Positions 46,269 to 56,034 of a DNA stretch of 64,000 nt are shown here, in pieces. Source of the stretch: Agaricus subrufescens. Lineage: Eukaryota > Basidiomycota > Agaricomycetes > Agaricales > Agaricaceae. The notes under the pieces were generated by a model. It had not been told where the DNA came from, searched no databases, and saw only the letters and a list, made by a program, of their open reading frames with translations. The stretch covers positions 1,178,001 to 1,242,000 of the forward strand of contig CM057067.1 of assembly GCA_029945375.1 (NCBI GenBank), in the 5' to 3' direction. Position numbers and translations under genes: made by a program. Each line of letters opens with the position of its first letter. The stretch's first letter is position 1.

Positions 46269-49200
46269 ATGCACATACCCAAGTTCCTACGCTTTGGGCG
46301 TTCACGTTCAAAAACTCCAGTCTCGGCAGATTCTGAGGATGCCAGTCACGTCTCATCACCTCACTCTCCTCCTGCCTTGCGTGCCTCATCCTCTCGTCTT
46401 CCCTCAACCCTTCAGACATCTCAACAAGGTATGTGTGTTTTCCAATTAGTACGCAGATTCAATGTTCACCATTCCAGGTGATCCCGTTGCTTCCCCTGCC
46501 ATTGGTACAACGGCGGGGTACTCAGCTAGCCAGCTTGATCACGCATCACTACAAACCAAATCACCAACGATACTCGAGAATTCACGTCACACCAACTCCT
46601 AGCCCCAGCGGCTCGCAGGCTCAATCCTCTACCAGTGTTTCACCAGGGACGAAGCTCTCATCCGGACAATGCGATGTATTAGTCGTCCCTCAGCATTATC
46701 CAGTGCCTGTGACGGGATTTCAACAGTGTTCAACTTCCCCACCAGTGACGGTCGGCTTCCCTTATACCTAATCCATGAATGACAACGCTGATGCGCTTCC
46801 CTCCCCTTGACAGAACGCGTTCGACAATCATTCTGGCACACTATACGGCGTTCAGAACACTATTGACTTAAGAAATGTATCTGTCAGCGGCAACATGAAT
46901 ACGGGTGAAAATATTCCATGACATGCTTGACACACGACCGCTAACTATATTTGTAGTCAATTATGTTGGTGGCGGAAACATTAATTGTAGGGAGTTGTCT
47001 TTAACATATCATTTTCCCTGACGGTTTTATATGCTAGTTTTGAAAACACTTCTCCAGGTGACAATACCTGGGGCAGCATTCGATTCTTCCGCCCGTGATC
47101 CTCCGCCACGGTGCCACCCTGGGACCCTTCTGACCATCTTGGATCGATGCGTAACTTTCATTCTCACCTGCCATGATGAAAGGAAGATGCGCTGGGTAGT
47201 TGGTGCAGCTGGGGTTGGAAAGTCGGCCATCTTGCAAAGCGTCGCCGAGCGTCCACTCCCTCCAGGAGCTTTGCGCGCATCGGTCTTCTTTTTCGTCCAC
47301 GGCCGCAGCGATGGATCCAAGTCCATCATAACACTCGCGTATCAACTCGCAGTTCAGTGCAAGCCTTATCGTGTACTTATTGAGCGTGAGCTCGATGATG
47401 ATCCATCCCTCTTGCAAAAGGCGATATCGGTCCAATTCAACAAATTGATCGTCGAACCCTTCATCCATCACCCACCGCTAAGATCCATCGGCCGCGTTTT
47501 AATCATAATCGACGGCCTCGATGAATGTGACAACCAGCGTACCCAGGAGGAGCTTCTCCGCCTAATCTCAAATCTCTGTATCACCATCCCGTCCTCTCCC
47601 TTTGTATGGTTAATCGCTAGTCACCCTGAACCCCACATCACATCCTTCTCCAATCGAGATAACGTCAAATCAGCCTACGAGAAGGAGGAAATCCCGGTCG
47701 ATTCTGACCAAGCTCGGGAAGATGTAGAAAGATTGCTTCGTAGTGAACTGGCGAGGATACAAACCGACTTTGAATTCAATCTACGAATTCAATGGTCTTC
47801 CGAGCAGGACTTTTGGAAACTCGCTAAAGCGTCAGGCGGCCTGTTCGTGTATGCGCAGACGGTCACCAAATACATAGGAGACCCTCATACTGGGAATCCA
47901 AAATCGCAGCTCGATGACGTACTGAGAGTCATTGATGCTCATCCACTTCTTCATGGTTCGCGAGAGCACCCGGTGGCGCTACTCGATGCCTTATATGCTC
48001 AAATCCTGTCCAAGGTCCCTCTGGAAGCCAAGTCAAACATGCGGAAGCTGCTGTTGGCCTTAGTTGTATTCTGGGAAAATATTTACCAGAAGGACGCGAG
48101 GAATTCCATTATGCTATGTAATTGGTTGGGTATAACCTCCAATGATGCATATGCTGCTCTTCGACATCTTTTCTCCGTTTTGAAGGTTCCTCGGCGTGAT
48201 GAAGCTCACGAGAAAAAACTCGAGTATTTTCATAAATCATTCATTGACTACATTCGCGACTTCACTCGATCTGGGTTTTCGCCTGACATTGAATAAGAAG
48301 CCCAACAACTTAACACTGAATGTGCATTCAGGGTACTCAATCAGGCTCCTGATACTATTCATTTTGGTCGCATTGATGCTGATGTTTGGAGTTCACATCC
48401 GATAGGAAGACTAGTAGTTGGTACTGGGTCAGGGTGCAACATTGAGGTCACCTGGTCAGTGGGCGACGGAATGACCTGGGATGACGATAAAACGAGGGTG
48501 TGCACGTATAAAATGGCTATTGCAAGCGTCGTAGAAGGCATTAGGAATCAACAAAAGGCATTCTATAACAAGTTCAACATTCATCTCTTGGTCACGCGCT
48601 TTAAGAGATATTTTGACAGTCGCGTTGAAAACTTGCACCAAGTTGTGTTTGTGAGTACCTACAGTCCTCTCAGGGTGCGATGCTGAGATTATACATTAGG
48701 ACAAATCGCGTTGTCATGAATTCATGGAACAAGGCCTCGTCAAGCGGGTACCGCTCAAAGTCCTGAATTTTTCGGATCTCAGATGGAAGGTTAAGTTGCG
48801 GTTCAACCGCCCCATGACGCCCTCGATCAACCTACCTGACCCATGGGATCCATCTTGTGACGTGAGTGAAACTTGTCCTTGCCGTAGCTTATTGACGGTG
48901 CATTATGTAGCATGAACGAGAAGGCGAATGGGGACAAGGCAAGCCTCAAGCCTGGACAACTCAATTCTATGTCAAAAGCAACGATGACGATGAAGATGCC
49001 GACGGAGATGAAGATGACGATGGAGATGATGATGATGATGGAGATGATGATGATGATGATGGAGATGAAGGTGACGATGGAGATGAAGATGACGATGAAA
49101 ATGAAGACGACGATGGAGATGAAGAGGACAATGAAGAGGAAGATGACGATGACGATAAAGGTTACTGCAATTGTTATAAACGGTTAAAACAGCAATTGCA

Positions 49201-49375
49201 AAATTGGCAGACCAAAGTTCCGGATTACTCGGCCCTGGTTCTGTTCACCTCGACTGGACAATGTTTTTTAGAACTCAAATTTGTTGATGAGGAAGATGGC
49301 GTCTCGGAGTGGACGTATTGGCTTGTGCATAAATTTACGGAGGTGAAGCGGAAAGAGTTGGGAAGTAATGTATAA
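46269..49375 (+). CDS. Divergent NACHT NLR-type protein P, interrupted by an in-frame stop
   Basis: A NACHT gene of another subfamily on the opposite strand. Exon 1 starts MHIPKFLRFGRSRSKTP; the exons between 46490 and 46800 are not resolved (an in-frame TAG is met). Small exons near 46815-46990 encode LRNVSVSGNMNT and VNYVGGGNIN, a Gly/Asn motif placed like that of the other NLRs. The core (47031-48293) has PGAAFDSSARDPPPRC, GAAGVGKSAIL, LIIIDGLDECDNQ and FVWLIASHPEPH. The frame then meets TAA at 48294 and stays open with family-like sequence (FRVLNQAPDTIHFGRIDADV) to a donor at about 48651. Two more exons follow, the last with an Asp/Glu tract, ending at 49375. Either a single nonsense mutation or readthrough/truncation. 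Confidence 0.72.
48983..49156 (+). repeat. Asp/Glu-coding GAT repeat tract in NLR-P
   Basis: 58 codons of mostly GAT, GAC, GAA and GGA in the frame set by the flanking exon (before: TTQFYVKSN; after: KGYCNCYKRLKQQ). The Met-rich frame of the same DNA is a shadow. The strongly repetitive GATGA pattern suggests slippage. Confidence 0.8.
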
Positions 49376-50380
49376 TGTTAGTATTATGATTCTCAATCTA
49401 CTTTCGTGACACTTGAACGCGAGGAGTGGTTTTGTTTTTTTTGTCCGTTTCATTTGAGCCGCGGGTCTCAGTCAGTCGATGTTACTTGTGTGTCTGATGA
49501 ATAGCAATATGAAAAACATGCCCAGAGTGATGATAGGAAGGCTACTTCTAGGAGCGGCAAGCCGAGGTAAGCCATGCAGTACGTCAGTCACAATCGCATC
49601 TGAATTATTGCGAACATGAGAACGATGTTAGACCAGGACTGAAATTGAAATCCTGGCCCTAAGACCGTTCGGCTTCGATCGGCACTTTATGGTCCCGATT
49701 TTATCAAACGCATGCCAATTACTAGGAAAATGAAACTCGAAAAAAACAATTCTCCGGTGATATACCTTGTTACAAAGTATATTCAATCCAAAACCAACTT
49801 GCGCGTGTATCAGAGATGGCTGATAGTCGCCATTACTGTATGATTCAAGTATAGAACGAATACTATTATCATTCATGTCGCGCGACGCGCAGCAACGAGG
49901 ATTGGGGTGGGTGATGGTGGTCACGTGGTGGGTGGCTGCGCACTGACGAGCTACTACCAAGAACCTCAGAGGAAATTTAGATCAAATGATTGGCATATCT
50001 GAATCGCTAATATCACTAGGTGAGGGTGTCATCAGGAGGTTTATAAACTCTTGCAAAGTGCGCCGGATTCAAAGTTTCCGTGACTCTTGTTATATACGCT
50101 ATCAGAAAGTAAGGGTTCATACAGTGCTCATCGAGATCGTCGCCAAATAAGAAAAAATAAGTCTGTTGACAAGGGGGTAAGGCTAAACAAGCCAGGGTTC
50201 AGAGAGTGTAGTCGACAGGGAGTAAATCCAGGATCGGTTGCTGAACAAGTTAATAGTGTGTATGTAAACGTCAAAAAGTTACTCACATCGCCACATAGTC
50301 CACTTGACGTCAGGGAACAACAAAGTGAACAGAAGATGCTCGAACCTGAGCAGGGGCGATTGAGCAACCGCCTCCCTTTT
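49376..50380. other. NLR-P to NLR-G spacer
   Basis: Mostly without support. The right part (50128-50260, minus strand) can serve as an alternative last exon of NLR-G: a CAG acceptor followed by DPGFTPCRLHSLNPGLFSLT. The frame at 49628-49960 has no recognised domain. Confidence 0.4.
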
Positions 50381-53139
50381 TCATGCCTTACGTTTACCAA
50401 ATCGAGGGCGCCATTTCGACAAACGTTGGCGCCACCCAGACTTAACAGCTGGCGGGATAGAGCCTCGCAGCACTTCTGGTGGAGGAGAATCGTGCGGCAC
50501 CTCTGGTGGCGAAGAACCCCGCAGCACCTCCGGCGAGGAAGAATCCCGCGACTCCCCTGTTGAGGGAGGATCCCGCAGCGTCTCCGGCGAGAGGTGTTCC
50601 TCCAGCTCGTCTGTTATATTACTAAGACCTAGTGGAAAACTTAGACTGCGATGGATAGCAAATGACAAAAACCAACTTTCGCTCGGGGTCCCAAGATTTT
50701 GGCCTATGGCTGGCAAGGGTCAATAAAACGCATCACGGCATTGGGAGGTTCTTACAATATGCTGTGTAGAACGAGCTTGCTGTATCAGATCGAATCTGCG
50801 GTGTCTTCGATCACATAAAAGCTTTAGTTATCATCTCCATAATCCCAAACGGCGATGCCTACTTACCGTATCATATTTTAGTAGCCGGAGTTAGAGGCGA
50901 GATAGTCAGCAACCGGTTGTGTTTATGGTCACAACTTACGATAGTGATATGTATATGCCGACGTTTGCTGCCATTACCCAAGTCAAGATGATTATTTTGT
51001 GACACCTGGAGTTCTCCGGGGTTGAAGTTGACGATAGTGTCATCCGAGACGGTGACATGCGTGACATTAACTTCATGACAAGCATTGTAGGTACACAAAG
51101 AGTTTAATAGCCTCGGATTCGGAGTCGAAGAAGCGCGGTCCTTAGGGGCATAGCACATAAATAATGTTAAGAACAGCGCTTGATTATGCACTCACCTGCA
51201 AATTGAGCCAGCTCAGAAAACGACCGAATTCCCATTCAATTGGGATATTACTGTGCAGAACGTTGAAATCAAAGTTCTGCAATTTTTGATACAAGCAGAT
51301 GGCATTCTCTCCTCGGATACGAGAGCATGCATCCCACAAGACAACCAGAGACTGGAGTTTGGCATTTTCAAGGCAAATTTGCGCATTTTCTCCTGAAGAG
51401 AGCCAAATATCACCTGATAACGAATGAGGATAGAACGAACACTTGATTGAATACAATACGTTTAGTATATCAAAGAAATAAATGCTGACCTTGGAAGTCA
51501 TGCATTGAACTCGTATGCCAGTTCAACGCTGTAAGGGCAACGTCGTGATGTATCACATCTTCATTTAAGCAGTATTCACGAGAGCGCCATGGGTCTTTGA
51601 GAAAATCACCAAATGATGCATGATAGAACTCGATAGGGTCTTCGAATGCGTCAGATGATGAGCCAATGCGAAGCACAGAATGTAGCTGCTTTAGTGCATG
51701 ATCGAAGGCGGTTTGTCCTATTCGGAGGAAATTCGCTTGGCTCCGAGCAGATTGGGAGGGGCCATTTGCGTGATGCGGATAATAGATAGACATTCCTAAG
51801 ATCCGCTTCGTGGTGCGAAGGAATTTAGAAGGAATGGATGCAAGTATATGCCGATAAAGGAAGTCGAGTGTAAGATACGGATTTCCGGCGGCCGCCATAT
51901 TAGAACCCTCAAGGACCCGCATACATACATTCAGTTGACTCGATGGATCACCCGCATAAGCGTCATCCACGAAACGAACGATAGTAGAAGCGAATGCGAA
52001 TAGTCCAGATGCAGCAGTAGCAATCCGTAGAAGCTGAACATCCGGAGGCCAATTGGAGGAAAGAGAACTTGGGTGCCTCAGCCGGATGTTACGGAATTCA
52101 TTTCGAAGATATAGCAAGACATCCCGCCGTCCTTCCTCGTCGTCGGCTGATATTTCTTCCCGTCTACAGGTAACTTGAAAGTCAGCCTGTGACAATACGT
52201 GTTTGAGGTGCCATTCCGGTCGGCTACAGATCAACCACAACAAAGGAAAGACAGAGGAAGAGCGAACGTGGTTGCCTATAAGCTCAATGAACTCGCATTG
52301 TGCTCTTTCACTTTCACACTCGTCCAATCCGTCAATGATGATCAAAAATGGCTTCTGGATAGCGGAAGGGTCTTGAGCCATGATGATGCGAAAGGGATCG
52401 ATGAGGAATTCTCTGAACTGAACTCTTCTGGTCTTTCTCAAGATGGTAGGGTCATGACCAATCTTCTGTGTGATGATCCGTTTGTAGACATCACATTTGA
52501 CAGCGAGCTGGTATGCAAGAGTAGGAATAACACCGTCTGGATCATTTCGGCCATTGGGTCTAGAAATGAAACAGGAAGCGCCGAGGTAGTCAGCTTCTTC
52601 GAATTCGTCAGCAATTGTCTGAGCGACAGCGGATTTTCCGACTCCTGCAGGACCGAGAACATAAAACATTCTCCAGCTTCGCATGGGATCGGTGACCCAG
52701 TTTGAAATCTCTTCCCTCAGAGTTTTGCGAGTCTCTGGGTGACATTTTGGAGGAGGATAGCGAGCGGAGGAGTCGTGTTCGGCACCTTGGATCGTTTTAC
52801 TTTCTAAAAGTTGCATAACTGGCAAAAGCTTCAGCATCAAACCAGGAAAATAGCTGTAGATTACGTACTTGCACCTCCTCCAGTTTCAAACGTGTTTGAT
52901 ACAGAGACCATAGTTGAGTGACTTATGACATTATGATGCGAATTTGCAAAAAGACCGGATGTCGGCGTAGGATCAGGTACTCGATCCATAGGTACAGAGT
53001 TTTCTCCGGCCAATCCCAAGATAGGCTCGCCTATAAGCGGAGGATTTGAAGAGGGTGACGTCAGATGTTGGCTAGGAGTCGCGGCAGATAGTTGAGTGAC
53101 AGTCGCTGCTGCAGGTTGCGGGTGCGAGAACATGTCCAT
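50381..53139 (-). CDS. NACHT NLR-type protein G (basic tail)
   Basis: Start at 53139: MDMFSHPQPAAATVTQ. This N-terminus is unrelated to the RFKKH exon and is shared only with NLR-I. The motif NSHHNVISHSTMVSVSNTFE follows, then the core (52810-51490) with GPAGVGKSAVAQTIADEF, LIIIDGLDECESE and LLWLICSRPEWH. The helical domain reads QSLVVLWDACSRIRG; the beta end HLDLGNGSKRRHIHITI. The tail exons join in frame: PQIRSDTASSFYTAY, then a stretch with repeated SSPEVLRG-like units, then KSGWRQRLSKWRPRFGKRKA stopping at 50381. A donor inside GGCAAAC|GTAAGG could replace the last residues with an exon ending at 50128. It is head-to-head with the truncated kinase K2. Confidence 0.82.
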
Positions 53140-53280
53140 AGGTAGCGTGGTCAATGTACTGCTGTAGATCAGTCGATCGTGTAGCGGATGATCCGCTCAA
53201 ACTCCCACGGACTCAATTCACATGTTGCGTCATTCGCTGGACAACAACCAGGTTTACTCCTTACCACACCCGCCGCCACG
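53140..53280. promoter_or_regulatory. Bidirectional region NLR-G/K2 with GATC element
   Basis: 141 bases between divergent starts, nearly the same sequence as the NLR-I/K3 region. It holds a GATC cluster at 53167-53193 with a GTAGCGGAT core shared with NLR-I. Confidence 0.5.
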
Positions 53281-53518
53281 ATGGGCAAGGCCTCGACCAT
53301 CAACGCTAGTCAGCATGGTCATTCTCATAATCTCCGCTACTTGGTCCTCGACGAGGAAGAAGAACGACTCGAGTCACTACTGGACGTTCTTGATCAACTG
53401 GTCGGTTCATCCTCGGGCATCATCTGAATCTCTGGCAATGGAATCTTATGGGTATATATTTACGCAAGAAATATATGATATATTTTGCAAGGACGACAAG
53501 GTCTACGTTATGCACGTA
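53281..53518 (+). pseudogene. Truncated pseudokinase gene K2
   Basis: A near-identical copy of K3 exon 1 (MGKASTINASQHGHSHNLRY). Compared with K3 it lacks 8 bases near 53407, which shifts the frame to a stop at 53425-53427. Similarity to K3 ends at the splice donor site (GTTATGCACGTA, 53507-53518), and the next bases belong to the C-terminal part of NLR-H in the opposite orientation. The rest of the kinase is gone. Confidence 0.88.
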
Positions 53519-53522
53519 CAGT

Positions 53523-55442
53523 CTCTCCCTTAACGCGAGAACAAGCTTCCCATAAGACAGTCAGAGACTGTACTTTGACGTTTGGAGGGCAGGTTTGGAC
53601 ATCTTGTGTTGGTGAGAGCCAGATATCACCTGATATGAAAGGAATAACAGAACAAACATGTGGATGAATACTTTATTTTTGATAAAATGAGAAAGCAGTA
53701 CCTTCCCCGAGTTCATGACTAGAGTTCACATGCCAGCTCAGCGCTGTAGTAGCGACATCATAGTGTACGGCACCCCAATTTAGACACTATTCACCAGAAC
53801 GCCCCGGGTCTTTAAGAAAATCACCGAATGATGCATGACAGAACTCGATCGGATTTCCGAACGTGTCAGATGAGGAGTCAATGTGAGGTACCGAGTGTAG
53901 CTGCTTAAGTGCATGATCGAAAGCGGCTTGTCCCATTCGGAGAAATTTGCTTGGTTACGTGCTGATTGGCAAGGACTATTTGAATGGTACGGATAATAGA
54001 TTGACATCCCTAAGATTCGCATCGTGGTGGGGAGGAACCTCGAAGGAATAGAAGCGAGTATATGTCGATAGAGAAAATCGAGAGTGAGACAGGGATCTCC
54101 AGCACCTGCCATGTTGAAACCCTCAAGGATCTGCATGCAGACTTGCATCTGACTCGACGGGTCACCAGCATTGGCATCATCCACGAAACGAACGATAGTG
54201 GAAGCAAATGTGAACAATCCAGAAGCAGCAGCAGCAATCCGTAGACGTTGAACTTCCGGTGGCCAATTATAGCAAAGAGAGCTCGAGTGTTTTAGTCGAA
54301 TGTTGTGAAACTCGCTTCGAAGATATAGCAAGACATCGCACCGCCCTTCTTCGTCATCGACTGATATCTCTTCCCGTCTGCAGGTGACCTGAAAGTCAGC
54401 CTGTGACATTGCATGCTTTATGTGCCATTCCGGGTCGACTACAGATCAACCATAGTAAGGGAGACTGAGGGAAAGAGCGGACGTGGCCGCCAATGAGCTC
54501 GATGATCTCGCATTGCGCTCCCTGACTTTCGCACTCGTCGAGCCCATCTATGACGATCAAAAGTGGTTTATAGACAGCCGAAGGGTCCTGAGTCATAATG
54601 GTGCGGAAGGGGTCGATGAGGAGTTCTTTGAACTGAACTCTGCGAGTCTTCCTCAATATAGTAGGATCGTGAGCAATCCTCTTTGATATAATTTGTTTGT
54701 AGGGTTGATGTTTGACTGCAAGCTGATATGCAAGAGTAGGAATAACACCAGCTGGATCGTTTCGGTGATTCGGTCTGGATACGAAGCAAGAAGCGCCGAG
54801 ATAGCCTCCTTCCTTGCAATCGTCAGCAACTGTCTGGGCGACAGCAGATTTTCCGACCCCCGCCGGGTCAAGAATATAGAACATCCTCCAGCTGCGCATG
54901 GGATTGGCGACCCAGTCTAAAATCTCTTCCCTTAGAGATTTGCGAGTATCTGGATGACATTTTGGGGGAGGATAGCGAGCGGAGGAGCCATGTTCAGCGC
55001 CTTGAATTGTTTTGCTGTCTAGCAGCTGGATAACTAGGGACGAAGTGTGAGATATCGACGTAGGGCAGTTGTGCTAGACCGCGTACTTGCTCCTCCTCTA
55101 GTTTCAAAGATATTTGAGACGGATATCATCGTAGAGTTATTGATCACATTATGGCGTGAGTTGGCAAAAAAGCTGGATGTCGGGGTAGGATCGGGCACTT
55201 GATTCATGACTGGCAGTTGTACGCCTACAAGCGGAGGATCCGAACTAGGCAGAGTCGCGGTAGATAAGTAGAGGAGAGCGTCGACTGCGGGCTGTTGCAA
55301 AGAATGTTGCCTTGGCCCGTCTCTGGTCGGTTAATTCTGTACTCGGGTAACGTAAGAAAGCATGCTGGGTGATACTTTCTCTACTGGTTGGCCCATGTTT
55401 CTTAAACCGAGCAACAGGAGACTTGTGTTTTTCCAGGGGCAT
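53523..55442 (-). pseudogene. Frameshifted, 3'-truncated NLR copy H
   Basis: Starts like F at 55442 (MPLEKHKSPVARFKKHGPTS, with the LETF part altered) and has the motif NNSTMISVSNIFETRGG. The core keeps GVGKSAVAQTVADDC and LIVIDGLDECESQ. Three lesions are visible against G and I: one extra base near 54431 just after CSRP, one missing base near 53943, and TAG for the Tyr codon near 53788. The helical exon is cut at about 53523, where it meets the K2 fragment; the beta end and tail are missing. A dead gene. Confidence 0.85.
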
Positions 55443-55483
55443 TGGGGTAGCCGGTTTGAGGAGAACAGGATCGGCGTTTTAGT

Positions 55484-55496
55484 GATCGATCGGATC
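55484..55496. promoter_or_regulatory. GATC-rich element upstream of H
   Basis: GATCGATCGGATC about 42 bases before the H start. It matches the element before NLR-F, so it outlived the gene. Confidence 0.35.
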
Positions 55497-56034
55497 AAAC
55501 ACTGGTGCAGTATGAAGCCACATGATCATTAGTAGAATCGAGGGAATCATTACTCGTCGAATAATACTCGAGCTATACCAGGAATTTATGTATCAAATGG
55601 CTGTCATTATCTAAGCTGCTAACATTGCTAGGGGAAGGTGTCATCTTGAGGTTGTATCCTCTTGCAAAGTGTGCCGACTTCGAAGTTTCCGTGATTCTTA
55701 TTATATACGCTACCAGATAAGTTTTACAATGCTTCATAAAGTACTCATCGAGATCGTTACTAAATAATTCCAAAAAAAGGAAAATAAAATAAAAATCGAG
55801 TCTATTAACGAAGGGAGCAAGGTAAAACAAGCCAGGGCTCGGAGATTCGACAGTGAAGCCGACAGGGAGTAGTAAACTTAGGATCGGTTGTTAATAGCGT
55901 GTATCCTGATGTCGAAAAGTTACTCACATCACCATATAACCCACGAAATTCACTTGACGTCAGGGAGCAATAAAGTGAACAGAATGTGCTCGATCCTAAG
56001 AGAACGGGAACGATTGAACAGCTGCCTCCCTTTT
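55497..56034. other. H to NLR-I spacer
   Basis: Holds sequence related to the final tail exon seen downstream of NLR-G (about 55800-55990, minus strand), but the CAG acceptor is lost here. No separate gene is supported. Confidence 0.4.

Noticed and set aside
48912..49187. Met-rich open frame over the GAT repeat
   Set aside because: The flanking spliced exons put the repeat in the Asp/Glu frame, so the Met-rich frame is a shadow.
49628..49960. 110-codon minus-strand frame
   Set aside because: No recognisable domain and no counterpart near the other NLR copies.
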